Origin: Mya arenaria
Taxonomy: Eukaryota > Mollusca > Bivalvia > Myida > Myidae
Direction: 5' to 3'
NCBI RefSeq assembly: GCF_026914265.1
Contig: NC_069122.1
Location: 36,135,473 to 36,199,472 of the forward strand
DNA length: 64,000 bases
Numbering within the stretch: position 1 is the stretch's first letter; each line of letters begins with the position of its first letter. A program made the position numbers and the translations under genes. Shown in pieces: positions 36,256-48,439 of the stretch. The notes below the pieces were generated by a model that made no database searches, had not been told where the DNA came from, and worked only from the letters and a program-made list of their open reading frames with translations.

Positions 36256-36352
36256 TTACTGCAATTTAACAATGTCAGAGAAACTCTAAATGCTTAAATA
36301 TCTGATATTTAAGCATTTTGAGTTTCCTGACATTGTTAACCCGCAGTAGTTA
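36256..36352. repeat. Long hairpin, arms about 45 bp, 5-nt centre
   Basis: Left arm 36256-36300 (contains TTTAACAATGTCAG and ATGCTTAAATA) pairs with right arm 36306-36352 (TATTTAAGCATTTTGAG and CTGACATTGTTAA). A few mismatches are present. The near-zero loop is typical of a young fold-back. Confidence 0.8.
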
Positions 36353-37204
36353 ATACTTATTTTATTCTAGATCGTTGATACGAGTGACCCTTTTGATAAA
36401 TCTAAAAGAAAAAAAGAAATATTTGAAATATATCACTAAATGTTTACAGGTCAAATGACACCATTAGCAAGAGTTCAATCCAATCAAACTACTGTGAACG
36501 AATCTTTACGCGCCACGACCAAACTCCCGCGTTATAAGTATCGTAAAACGGAGAAGATGCGGTGTCACTGTCCTGACTTTATATTGACTTAATACCCGGG
36601 GAAATCATGCATCAGAAATAAAAAAGGTGTTTTTGCTAAGACTGTGTGCAGCATTAAAAGTCGGTTGGTACATTAAACTGCCACCACATGCAGGAGCAGG
36701 ACACATGACGCGTGCTGGGCCCTCTCCTTGAGACCAGCACATGCTGGCATAGGCCATAAACTACCCATATTGTTCCTTTAGTCGTGTAACATCTCTTTAT
36801 ATACCCCACAAGTTGACGTACACGAATCATGGGTTTCTGAATTAATTAAAACCTTATAAAAGTTTGAATTAATTTTATTTCATTTGATATCAATTACAAT
36901 GCAATTACCCGCCTTTTATGTATGACAAATGTCTTAATTTATATCAAAATGCACCCAACCATACAACGGAGATGCAATTCACTACTCCTTTTAATTGGAC
37001 AGGTTATACGGAATGCTCCATTTTCACATTATGATATTATTAACACGCACATGTATTTGTATACGACATCGCACGCAGATAGGCGATCTTTATCTGAATG
37101 GCACTCAGACGGCGTTTATCGCATGTTTAAAGAATGACTTAACGACATTTTGCATAATATATACTGTCTGTAAAGCATCATGTTTATATGATCGAAATTA
37201 AAAG

Positions 37205-37340
37205 TTGCTCAGGTTGAGTCTACTTCAGCCTTGCTCAGGTTGAGTATACTTCAGCCTTGCTCAGGTTGAGTAAACTTCAGCCTTGCTCAGGTTGAGTATA
37301 CTTCAGCCTTGCTCAGGTTGAGTATACTTCAGCCTTGCTT
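37205..37340. repeat. 26-bp minisatellite, 5 units
   Basis: Unit TTGCTCAGGTTGAGTATACT plus TCAGCC, almost perfect. Confidence 0.95.
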
Positions 37341-37362
37341 AAATGTCCCTGATGAAGCATCA

Positions 37363-37613
37363 GGCCCCAATTTCTCGAAACTTCTTAAGCTTAACAGGCT
37401 TAAGTCGCTTATTTCAATTAGCCGAAATACATACTTAAAATTAGATTTTGGTAAATAAAAATGGTTTATTGTGATTATCATACAAATTATTCCTATAAAA
37501 TTTCGAAAAACTCTTAAAGAAGATAACATAACGCATATTCTCGAACAACAAAAATAGTGAGCTTAGCTTAATCCTGTTATAAGGGACTTAAGACGTTTTG
37601 AGAAATTGGGGCC
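37363..37613. mobile_element. MITE family C, best-preserved copy
   Basis: Ends GGCCCCAATTTCTCGAAAC and, inverted, GGCCCCAATTTCTCAAAAC. Inside are CTTCTTAAG and its counterpart GACTTAAG. About 251 bp, non-coding. Confidence 0.75.
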
Positions 37614-37823
37614 AGATGCTTTTCGGGTTGAAAGAGGTCATTATCTAGTTTATACTCATTTGTTTTAGTTTCATTGTAAAGACAGAGTCGATTAATAAGA
37701 AATTTTGGCAGCTTTTATTGGATTCCTTTTCTGTATAGATAATCCGACATGAGTTCTGGCAGATATTACTGGTTCCATTGTTTGTATATTTCATCAGACG
37801 TTAGCAGTTATGGTAACTATAAC

Positions 37824-39266
37824 TGGATCTATTATTTGTATATTTGTATAACTGTATCCATTGTTTGTATATTTGTATAACTGGATCCATTGTTTGTATA
37901 TTTGTATTACTGTATCCATTGTTTGTATATTTGTATAACTGGATCCATTGTTTGTATATTTGTATTACTGTATCCATTGTTTGTATATTTGTATTACTGT
38001 ATCCATTGTTTGTATATTTGTATAACTGTATCCATTGTTTGTATATTTGTATAACTGGATCCATTGTTTGTATATTTGTATTACTGTATCCATTGTATGT
38101 ATATTTGTATTACTGTATCCATTGTTTGTATATTTGTATAACTGGATCCATTGTTTGTTTACTTGTATTACTGTATCCATTGTTTGTATATTTGTATAAC
38201 TGTATCCATTGTTTGTATATTTGTATAACTGGATCCATTGTTTGTATATTTGTATTACTGTATCCATTGTTTGTATATTTGTATAACTGGATCCATTGTT
38301 TGTATATTTGTATAACTGGATCCATTGTTTGTATATTTGTATTACTGTATCCATTGTTTGTATATTTGTATAACTGGATCCATTGTTTGTATATTTGTAT
38401 AACTGGATCCATTGTTTGTATATTTGTATAACTGGATCCATTGCTTGTATATTTGAATTACTGTATCCATTGTTTGTATATTTGTATAACTGGATCCATT
38501 GTTTGTATATTTGTATAACTGGATCCATTGTTTGTATATTTGTATAACTGGATCCATTGCTTGTATATTTGAATTACTGTATCCATTGTTTGTATATTTG
38601 TATAACTGGATCCATTGTTTGTATATTTGTATTACTGTATCCATTGTTTGTATATTTGTATAACTGGATCCATTGTTTGTATATTTGTATTACTGTATCC
38701 ATTGTTTGTATATTTGTATTACTGTATCCATTGTTTGTATATTTGTATAACTGTATCCATTGTTTGTATATTTGTATTACTGTATCCATTGTTTGTATAT
38801 TTGTATAACTGGATCCATTGTTTGTATATTTGTATTACTGTATCCATTGTTTGTATATTTGTATAACTGTATCCATTGTTTGTATATTTGTATAACTGGA
38901 TCCATTGTTTGTATATTTGTATTAGTGTATCCATTGTTTGTATATTTGTATAACTGGATCCATTGTTTGTATATTTGTATAACTGGATCCATTGTTTGTA
39001 TATTTGTATAACTGGATCCATTGCTTGTATATTTGTATTACTGGATCCATTGTTTGTATATTTGTATTACTGTATCCATTGTTTGTATATTTGTATTACT
39101 GTATCCATTGTTTGTATATTTGTATAACTGTATCCATTGTTTGTATATTTGTATTACTGTATCCATTGTTTGTATATTTGTATAACTGGATCCATTGTTT
39201 GTATATTTGTATTACTGTATCCATTGTTTGTATATTTGTATTACTGGATCCATTGTTTGTATATTT
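37824..39266. repeat. 29-bp minisatellite, about 50 units
   Basis: Unit GGATCCATTGTTTGTATATT plus TGTATAACT, with two common variants (GGATCC or GTATCC; TAACT or TTACT). Four-unit higher-order copies are visible: a GCTTGTATATTTGAATTACT variant recurs about 116 bp apart (about 38441 and 38557). Because 29 is not a multiple of 3 and stops are rare, long frames stay open on both strands. These are not genes. Confidence 0.97.
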
Positions 39267-39900
39267 CATTAGACATTATAAGTTCTGACTACTATTACTT
39301 GATCCATTGTTTGTATATTTCATCGAGCGTTGGAAGTTCTGGAAACTATTAATACACTTTTTCTGTATAGATAGTCATATGTTAGGTTTGAAAACTTTTC
39401 CTTGATCCATTGTTTGTATATTTCATCAGACGTTAGACAATCCGGCATCTATTACTGGATACATTGTTTGTATATTTCATCAGACGTCAGATGTTCTGGA
39501 AACTAATACTGGATCCATTGTCTGTATATTGCACCAGACAATAGAAGGTCTGACAACTACTAGTATTACTGGAACCATTGTTTGTATATTCCATCAGACG
39601 TTGGAAGGTCTGGCAACTATTATTGGATCCATTGTTTGTATATTCCATTAGACGTTGGAAGGTCTGGCAACTATTATTGGATACATTGTTTGTATATTCC
39701 ATTAGACGTTGGAAGGTCTGGCAACTATTATTGGATACATTGTTTGTATATTCCATCAGACGTTGGAAGGTCTGGCAACTATTATTGGATACATTGTTTG
39801 TATATTCCATCAGACGTTGGAAGGTCTGGCAACTATTATTGGATCCATTGTTTGTATATTCCATCAGACGTTGGAAGGTCTGGCAACTATTTGGGATCCT
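39267..39900. repeat. 54-bp minisatellite B
   Basis: About eleven units, six of them nearly identical (about 39575-39890). Unit begins GGATCCATTGTTTGTATATT and continues with CCATCAGACGTTGGAAGG and TCTGGCAACTATTATT. The first 20 bp are those of the 29-bp unit. Confidence 0.95.
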
Positions 39901-40119
39901 TGTGATTTGTCTAAATATCTCATTAGACGTTGAAAGTTTATACAAACTTTGATAAGTTGTCCAAATATTATCTTTGGGATAGTTAACACATTTTATTTAT
40001 TTTGACTCATCAATTAAAGGATTGGGCTAATATTAACTAACCCAAAGAATAAACCAATTTCTAAAATTGACTGCAGTTATGTTTATCTAGAGTCCCTCAC
40101 TGCACATTATTCATCAAAT

Positions 40120-40440
40120 GTTGGAATTCCTTGAAACATTTATTGGATTACTTGTCTGTATACTTCATCAGACTCTGTACGTTCTGGTAACTGTTATTGG
40201 ATTCCTTGTCTGTATACTTCACCAGACTCTGTACGTTCTGGTAACTGTTATTGGATTCCTTGTCTGTATTCTTCATCAGACTCTGTACGTTCTGGTAACT
40301 GTTATTGGATTCTTTGTCTGTATACTTCATCAGACTCTGTACGTTCTGGTAACTGTTATTGGATTCCTTGTCTGTATACTTCACCAGACTCTGTACGTTC
40401 TGGTAACTGTTATTGGATTCCTTGTCTAGGTATTATTTCA
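40120..40440. repeat. 54-bp minisatellite A
   Basis: About six units beginning GGATTCCTTGTCTGTATACT and continuing TCATCAGACTCTGTACG and TTCTGGTAACTGTTATT. It has the same length and layout as array B and is a diverged sister. Confidence 0.95.
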
Positions 40441-41239
40441 GCAGACGTTGGAAGTTCTGGCAACTAGAACCGTTTGGATAGGAGTTCATACCTTTGTATG
40501 ATGTATATGAAGTAACCGCATGTTGGATATTTCGTGTACAACTTGTATATCATAACCTCAGAAGTCGGATTCCTTCTCTATGTCTGGTTCCCCCGTACAT
40601 TGGATGGTATGGCATCTTTCGATATTCAGAGTGTCACAGAAATCGAATCATAATTTTAACTTGAGAATTCTCATAGACGTAAAATTATATTTCAAAACAA
40701 ATCGTTTTGTTATGTATCCTATTTCATCGTCAGAATAACAAATTCACTCATCTCTGAAATCCTTACCTAATAATAGTAGTAAACGATACCTAAGTCCATT
40801 TATCGCTAATCCCCTTCTACCATCTATCATCTTCTTCACAGCAAGAACCTATTTCACCATCCGTTACGGTGGCAATCTCTTATGCTAAATACACCACAAC
40901 TGAGTATCTGTATTTATTTAATGTTTTCGTCATAAATAAAGCACGATTCAACACTTCATAGACTTGTTTCGATTGAATTGACAATGGAATTCGTTTTGTT
41001 TAATCACCAACATTCTTACTTCTTTTCACAGTCCAAATTTTGGTCAGAGTATATGAGATGAACTCCTTCAAATAAAAAAATACACAATCAATTTCTACGA
41101 AGTGTTCAGGTTTTGTAGATAAAGCTTGACTTAAATGTTTCTAAATATGTTTAGAATAACATTGTTAATTAAACATGTAATATCATTTGTAACAAAACCT
41201 TTTAAATACCCTCGTAGTATATGGAGCAGTAATTCTTAG
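40441..41239. other. Spacer between minisatellites, no gene seen
   Basis: A few degenerate 54-bp-like motifs remain at the left (GCAGACGTTGGAAGTTCTGG near 40441). The rest is AT-rich without recognisable features. Confidence 0.4.
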
Positions 41240-42340
41240 AAGCGCTGCACCGGGGCGCTGTAATTCTAGAGAAATGTGCTGCACCGGAACATTGTTATTC
41301 TATAAAAAATATACTGCACCGGGACGCTGTAATTTCATTGAAAAACGCTGCAACGGAACTCTTTTATTCTAGAAAAATGTGCTGCAACGGAACTCTGTTA
41401 TTCAAATGAAATGCGCTGCAACGGAACTCTGTTATTCTAGAGAAATGCGTTGCACCGGAACTCTGTTATTCTAAAGAAATGCGTTGCACCGGAACTTTGT
41501 TATTCTAGAGAAATGCGTTGCACCGGAACTCTGTTATTCTAGAGAAATGCGGTGCACCGGAACTCTGTTATTCTAAAGAAATGCGTTGCACTGGAACTCT
41601 GTTATTCTAGAGAAATGCGTTGCACCGGAAGTCTGTTATTCTAGAGAAATGCGCTGCACCGGAACTCTGTTATTCTAGAGAAATGCGTTGCACCGGAAGT
41701 CTGTTATTCTAGAGAAATGCGCTGCACCGGAACTCTGTTATTCTAGAGAAATGCGTTGCACCGGAACTCTGTTATTCTAGAGAAATGCGTTGCACCGGAA
41801 GTCTGTTATTCTAGAGAAATGCGCTGCACCGGAACTCTGTTATTCTAGAGAAATGCGCTGCACCGGAAGTCTGTTATTCTAGAGAAATGCGTTGCACCGG
41901 AACTCTGTTATTCTAGAGAAATGAGTTGCACCAGAACGTTGTAATTCTAGAGAAATGCGTTGCACCGGAACTCTGTTATTTTAGGAATATGCGCTGCACC
42001 GGAACGCTGTTGTTTAAGGGATATGCGCTGCAGCGGAACGCTGTTGTTTTAGGGATATGCGCTGCACCGAAAACTGTAATTCTTGATAGATTTTCTGCAC
42101 TGGGACTCAGCAATAGTAATAAAATTGCTGCACCAGAACTCTGTTATTTTAGGAATATGCGCTGTACCGGAACGCTTTTTTTTAAGGGATATGCGCTGCA
42201 GCGGAACGCTGTTGTTTTAGGGATATGCGCTGCACCGAAAAACTGTAATTCTTGATAGATTTTCTGCACTGGGACTCAGCAATAGTAATAAAATTGCTGC
42301 AACGGAACTCTGTTAATCTAGAAAAATGTTCTGCGCAGGA
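41240..42340. repeat. 34-bp minisatellite, about 32 units
   Basis: Unit GAAATGCGCTGCACCGGAAC plus TCTGTTATTCTAGA. Near the right end a block of about 170 bp (about 41985-42150 and 42155-42310) is present twice as a higher-order copy, with units that carry TTTAGGGATATGCGCTG. Confidence 0.95.
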
Positions 42341-42589
42341 CCACTGTAATTCTAATGCTAGATTAATGCACTTATATAATGTGCATTAATTTGACTGCTA
42401 GAATGTGTGCAGTCTTATCCTAGATAAACATATTGCTCAAGACTACAGTAAGTATAAGAACTGTACTGATCCAGATGCAGGCATTATAACGATATACATA
42501 ATTATAGGGATACTGTGCGCTATTGTAACCAATGCGCTGAACCAGAATTAAGATATTCAAATGCTCGAGAAATACACTGCCTCACTGAT

Positions 42590-43640
42590 TCGATTAATTT
42601 AGAAATGCAGGTATGGCCACGCTAGAGAATAAAACTGCTTCAGAACGCACTGATACAACTGATTGAGAAACGCAGGTATCACAATACATGAGGAATACAC
42701 TGTTCCACTGAATCGATTGATTGAGAAACGCAGGTATCCCAATACATGAGGAATACACTGTTCCACTGATACGATTGATTGAGAAACGCAGGTATCCCAA
42801 TACTTGAGGAATACACTGTTCCACTGATACGATTGATTGAGAAACGCAGGTATCCCAATACTTGAGGGATTGATTGAGAAACGCAGGTATCCCAGTACTT
42901 GAGGAATACACTGTTCCACTGATACGATTGATTGAGTAACGCAGGTATCCCAATACTTGAGAAATACACTGTTCCACTGATACGATTGATTGAGAAACGC
43001 AGGTATCCCAGTTCTTGAGGAATACACTGTTCCACTGAAACGCTTGATTGAAAAACGCAGGTATCCCAATACATGAGAAATACACTGTTCCACTGATATG
43101 ATTGATTGAGAAACGCAGGTATCCCAATACATGAGGAATACACTGTTCCACTGAATCGATTGATTGAGAAACGCAGGTATCCCAATACATGAGGAATACA
43201 CTGTTCCACTGATACGATTGATTGAGAAACGCAGGTATCCCAATACTTCAGGAATACACTGTTCCACTGATACGATTGATTGAAAAACGCAGGTATCCCA
43301 ATACATGAGGAATACACTGTTCCACTGATACGTTTGATTGAGAAAAGCAGGTATCCTAATACTTGCAAAATATAATGTTCCACTGATACGATTGATTGAA
43401 AAACGCAGGTATCCCAATACATGAGGAATACACTGTTCCACTGATACGTTTGATTGAGAAACGAAGGTGTCCCAATACATGAGAAATACACTGTTCCACT
43501 GATACGATTGATTGAGAAACGCAGGTATCCCAATACTTGCGAAATATACTGCTCCAGAACGCACTGATACGATCGATTGAGAAATACACTGCTCCAAAAC
43601 GATACGATTAAGAAGTGTATGTATCCCAATACTTGAGAAA
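42590..43640. repeat. 58-bp minisatellite, about 18 units
   Basis: Unit begins GAATACACTGTTCCACTGAT and continues ACGATTGATTGAGAAACGC and AGGTATCCCAATACTTGAG. On the minus strand three frames stay open for up to 357 codons because the unit lacks stops. The 58-residue peptide period simply reflects 3 x 58 bp. Confidence 0.95.
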
Positions 43641-44499
43641 TATAGTGTTTTGTAATACAGTGAAGGTTTCAATACTCTTAGTTCAACTTAAGACACTGGT
43701 TTATAATACAGGGCTTAAACAACTTGAGAAATAGATGCTTACATTGAAATGATTCTAATTCTGTATTATAATGAGTCAAAAGTTGTTAAGAAATAAACCT
43801 CTCTAGAATTTTGTGATTCCTATATTAGAGACATGTTCTGCTCCGGAATGCACTCACTATTGTTAATGCTACCAACAGTCAAACTGGTTAATAGCAATCC
43901 AACCAGTTGTACGAACAGTCTTTGCTTAATTCATTTTGCGACTTAAGTTATTTTATGAAACCAAACCATGGTAATTTACACAGATCAAGTGCTAAAAAGT
44001 CATATTGGTACAAACATAATGTTATGATGAAGTGCACTACTATGATAGTTATGTTGGGAGTAACTATGTGGTTTGGCATAATAATAATCCGAGCTGAGAC
44101 ACCAGACAATGCTGATATTGTAGTGCTACTGGTATGGTTAGAATGTGATTAACATTAGTCAGCAATATCCTGCGCATTGATCACCAAGTACGAAAATAGC
44201 TGGATTTCAACTGTATAGGTTTTCCAATGGTTAAAAAGTTTTTTTTAACGTGCATTTATGCAAAAGTTCATTTGAAGTTCGAGAATAAAACTTTGTTTCC
44301 AAAGTCATTTCAAATTGTAAAAGAAATGAATGACGTCACATGAATTTTACCATCAACACATCATTATAGCATGCGTGAATGCAGTAAATACATAAATACA
44401 ACAAAGGTAAGTAATCGCTGTGTGAAGCTCGTAAGTTGCAAACCGCAGCACAAAACTCTCCGAAACGAACGACGCATCTTGTAAATGAATACCACTACT

Positions 44500-45025
44500 A
44501 CACAATGGAAGCTACAGGGAAAAGCCCAGTACCCAAACTTTCATACATACCCTGTATAGAGAAACAAGTCTACGGAATGAAATATATTACACAGATATAC
44601 ATAACATCAACACACTACAGAAACATACTACATGCATCCAAATATAAATGTTACCAAATGTTTGGGATGAAAGATGTGGAAAACATCTCGTTTACAATGT
44701 AATGACCTTTTCTGTAGTGTATTAAGTTATTGCTGTTGGTGTAAGTTTATAAATATGGTGTCTTAATGCGTGTCTGTAAAATAATTCCTTGTCTGAATGG
44801 TTCATGCAGAAAACCAATAATACGATGAAAACTACAGGGACAGCCCAGTCGCCGACATTCAACAAAGACACTGTTAAGAGAAGCAAAGATTTGTGTTAGC
44901 TGACATTAAACGAGAGATACTGAACGTCAAAAACGGACTACACAAACATCAAAATATAATTGTAAATTCAATTTTAGAAATAAATAGAGTAGAAACCAAC
45001 TCTTCTGCAATGGAATAACATTTTC
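44500..45025. repeat. Two diverged direct repeats of about 200 bp
   Basis: About 44505-44710 and 44822-45025 share GCTACAGGGAAAAGCCCAGT or its variant, CATCCAAATATAAATGT-like sequence and AATGTAATGACCTTTTCTGT-like ends. The 88-codon frame at 44436-44702 lies in the first copy and is not supported as a gene. Confidence 0.35.
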
Positions 45026-45961
45026 TGTTCCTTTATCAATGATGTACAAAAAAGACTGATATTTCAATACCTATGATTTCCTCTGTACTCGAGGAAAGTA
45101 GAAAATACATTATGTAATATTAGAAGAAAATGGAAAAATGTTCACGATTATATGCACATGTAGAATTAATCATCCGTTAAATTTGTTAATGAAAACACAA
45201 AGCACAAATTCAAAAAATAGAATAATACCAAACTGTAGGCTCTCAGTATCTACTAATATCTAGGGAAATGGAATACCTTTTAGGGGTATTGAAAATATAC
45301 ATACAAATGTTATTCATCTAAGTGACAAAAATACTCAAAGGTAAAATCTTTTTTGTCAATTAAAAAAGGATGATACTAATTGTTATTAAACTTTTATTTC
45401 ATTTGAAAAGTCTTCGTCAATCCTGACCGAAATATTGTTATGAAGCAACGATTTCAAATGGGTGTAAAACGCTTATTTAAACTCCTATCTTCTCAAAACT
45501 TTGCCGACAGGTGCTCAGGAACGTTAACTCTTTGTGTTCGACTCCTTGCTGATAAGATCCTATTGGTTATCTTTGCACAAGTGTTTTCGTAAGGCCTTTG
45601 AAACAAAAAACGCAACACCTTTGTGCACAAAGCTATTGTCTTAAGAACAAAACGTTGTTTTCTAAGTACAAAAATAGAATGTTTGCGGTTTTCTTATCAA
45701 AACACGTTGCAAAACTCCCATTTCTTTGTTATAAACATCTTTAAATAAATGTCGTTGGCCCAAGTGCCTTGCATGGCCAACAGCATTTCAATTGAGAATA
45801 GCGTGTGTAGCACAACTAAAACATATTCTTTTCATGCATATGTTCACAGCTTTCATGTCTATAAACTATCATAGCGTTACAATATGGCAAACCTCTGATT
45901 TAAGTTTTAATGCGAAGAATTGTGCAAACGAGTTTTTAGGCTGCATCCAAAGACTAACAAG

Positions 45962-46480
45962 TCAGTGTGACAGACACGCTACTGCCTGAGGCCCACTGCG
46001 ATATCTGCTCAAATAACATGTTGTCATATGCATAAGTCCCCCAAATGATGCAAAAACTTGCCTTCCCTGCTGTTTTTGGATAATTTTAGTGTAGTTCGCT
46101 GTTGTGATATCATCGTCCAAGAAACTATGTGGTTCCATCATGCACGCGGTAGGTTTCACCACCTGTGTATTCCAAGGGAACACTAAAATCTTGGCCTTGT
46201 GCAAAGGCCTTGTCATCTTGGGAACTATCAGTCTAGCTGTGCTGCAACAAAGCTGCACAGTGGTTAAAAACTATTTCAAATCTCGTAATCAGGCAATTAG
46301 CAACACATTTTTGCTGTCAGGCTTTCCAAGCGAGCACGTCGTATTTTGCCGACTTGACGACGACGTTTCCTGTCTCGCAGATGTTGCCTGTGGTCTTGGC
46401 AGCCTTCATAAACAACAGAAATCTGCAAACAATTCAAGTGTTTGTTATTCATTGCTTAATATTGCTAATTTCCAATGAAA
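45962..46480. other. GC-richer segment with overlapping open frames, unidentified
   Basis: Frames of 98 (minus, 45962-46258) and 124 codons (plus, 46104-46478) overlap here and base composition is less AT-rich than around. I recognise neither protein, and no splice or promoter signals decide a strand. It may be a decayed mobile element. Confidence 0.25.
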
Positions 46481-48430
46481 GGGATTGACTATTTGTGCAA
46501 AATTAATTTCAGTTTAACGGCTTAAAAAAGAGCTTTTCTCCTACAAGCCCCGGTCCGCGCGTGTCAGCCGTTGATGGCAGTGTTTGCACTGGTTTTTTGC
46601 AGTTGGGAATTTATTTCTGGTTTGCTTAAAAGGTCAGGGTGCACACTTCAAACAAAAGTCTATAAAAGTCGAGGTAAAGCTAGGAAAAGCGGAAACGGCG
46701 CAGCTGTAGAACGATCTCCAAACGGTACTTTATCCCAGAGCTGTCGACTGTCACTTAATACTCGTTTAAGCACTGATGCTGAAAAAAATATTGTGTATTT
46801 TTCTGTAATTTGATTCGCTCATAAATAAAATATTGCATTTAATGCTTAATTCCACTTAAATCTTTTAAAAGCTGTTGTAAAAACGGTATATTCGCCGAAC
46901 ACGTGGAGTTGCAAATGTGTACACTTTTGAATTTCCCTCCATTGCAGTATTTCCGCTTTGAACACGCATGCGTAATTTATCAGATATCGATAACTCGCTC
47001 ACATTCGAAGTTGCACATCTTGCAAATAAAACATAGTATTCATAACGCGTGGGTGGAACCATCGAAATACATGCATTTCCTGTTATAAAAGGTGGCTTAA
47101 GTTAACTTTTAAATCATATTTAAGCCATAACAACATAGATAAACAGATATTGATTTGTTATTTAAATTGATAAATGCAAAATAGCTGCAACTTTTATATA
47201 CCACGAGTGCATGTAATGCTTCCTTCGTTAAGACGATCTTCTCTGTTATTAAACTTTTAAGCGACAACAAATTAATTTGTGTGTACGCTATGTCATACGT
47301 ATTTTATACTTGTATATTTAGAGTTTATTTAATATTGTAAAGTTAGCTTTAACGATTCAATTTGAATCTCATGCTTAAACTTTTTATTCGGACGTGAAAA
47401 CAAAACTGTGCGCTCGAAATAAAACATTTCCGTCCATTTTACAGAACGGAAAATACTGGAAGGGAAAACAAATCCTTATTTTAGTGTACACTACATTTAA
47501 CATGCTTATATAATAAAAGTGTTAAACAAAATGTATATTACGTGCGTACACTGTAATTTAAGTGAGGTTGTTTTAGTTGGAATTTGGTCTTGTTCCATGT
47601 AATTTATCAATTCCATTAATTTATGCGTGACAAGTTGGTTTTTTTCGAACTCAAATCCCATTCAAATGCAAATAACTACTACTAATATCACGAGGAAAAA
47701 AGTGCTTAAGGGTTTTTTTGCGGACAAATAAAAAACAGTTTTGTTATTAAACAACAACACACATGTTTATTAAGTGGGGTTTTTATTCTAGTATCGAAAT
47801 ACATAATTAACGAAGACATTCTTTTTTTGTAAATAATTTATGACTTTTTGTAGCATTAACGTTCACGAATCTGTTTGTCATTAAGTGGCATAGCACTGCA
47901 CAAACACATTTGTGTTTTCTTTGTTTTATTCAAGTGTTGACCTACAATTGGGAAACAAAGACGGAAAAAGAACATGAATATTTCTTGAAGCCTTTTTTTC
48001 TGTATTTTCTGATTTCTTACTTATAATGTTCTTTATCGAACACGTGTTTGTAGTTCCTCCATTATATGAGTCGTCATACTTATTTATGTTCTTTCTTTTT
48101 GATTTCGATAAGTCTGTTGTGTTGTGACCGACTCCCAAACGAACGGTCTCAGATTTGAATTGCCAGTAGTCATGGCGACTCTGTATATGTTAGAGTTCAA
48201 TTTTGGCGATTTACAGAAAATACAGCGGACGTACATCAATCGCAAGCCGACGTAGCCCGCCCTATTTTCTGTATATAACTTAGTTGGTGTTTGTTGATGC
48301 ATTCGTCAGAATCGATCTGCGTAAGATATAAAGAAAAATTGAAATATGCTCGTTTGTCATTAGCCCACACACAATGCAAACACCAAGTTGGTCATACGCC
48401 TGAGCTTAGTTGTTTATAATTGATGTGCCA
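46481..48430. other. No gene seen
   Basis: AT-rich intergenic DNA. The dispersed GCATTCGTCAGAATCGAT repeat found in intron 4 of receptor copy 1 recurs at 48298. Confidence 0.4.
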
Positions 48431-48439
48431 CTTAACACG

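Noticed and set aside
37801-39352. Many open frames up to 195 codons on both strands with a 29-residue peptide period
   Set aside because: They follow from a 29-bp unit with few stops; frames are open on both strands and change with unit variants, and no promoter or splice evidence exists.
42594-43672. Minus-strand frames of 198-357 codons
   Set aside because: By-product of the 58-bp minisatellite; three frames read the same units, so no single protein is favoured.
45962-46478. Overlapping 98- and 124-codon frames as a gene
   Set aside because: No recognisable domain, splice signals or promoter; strand cannot be decided.
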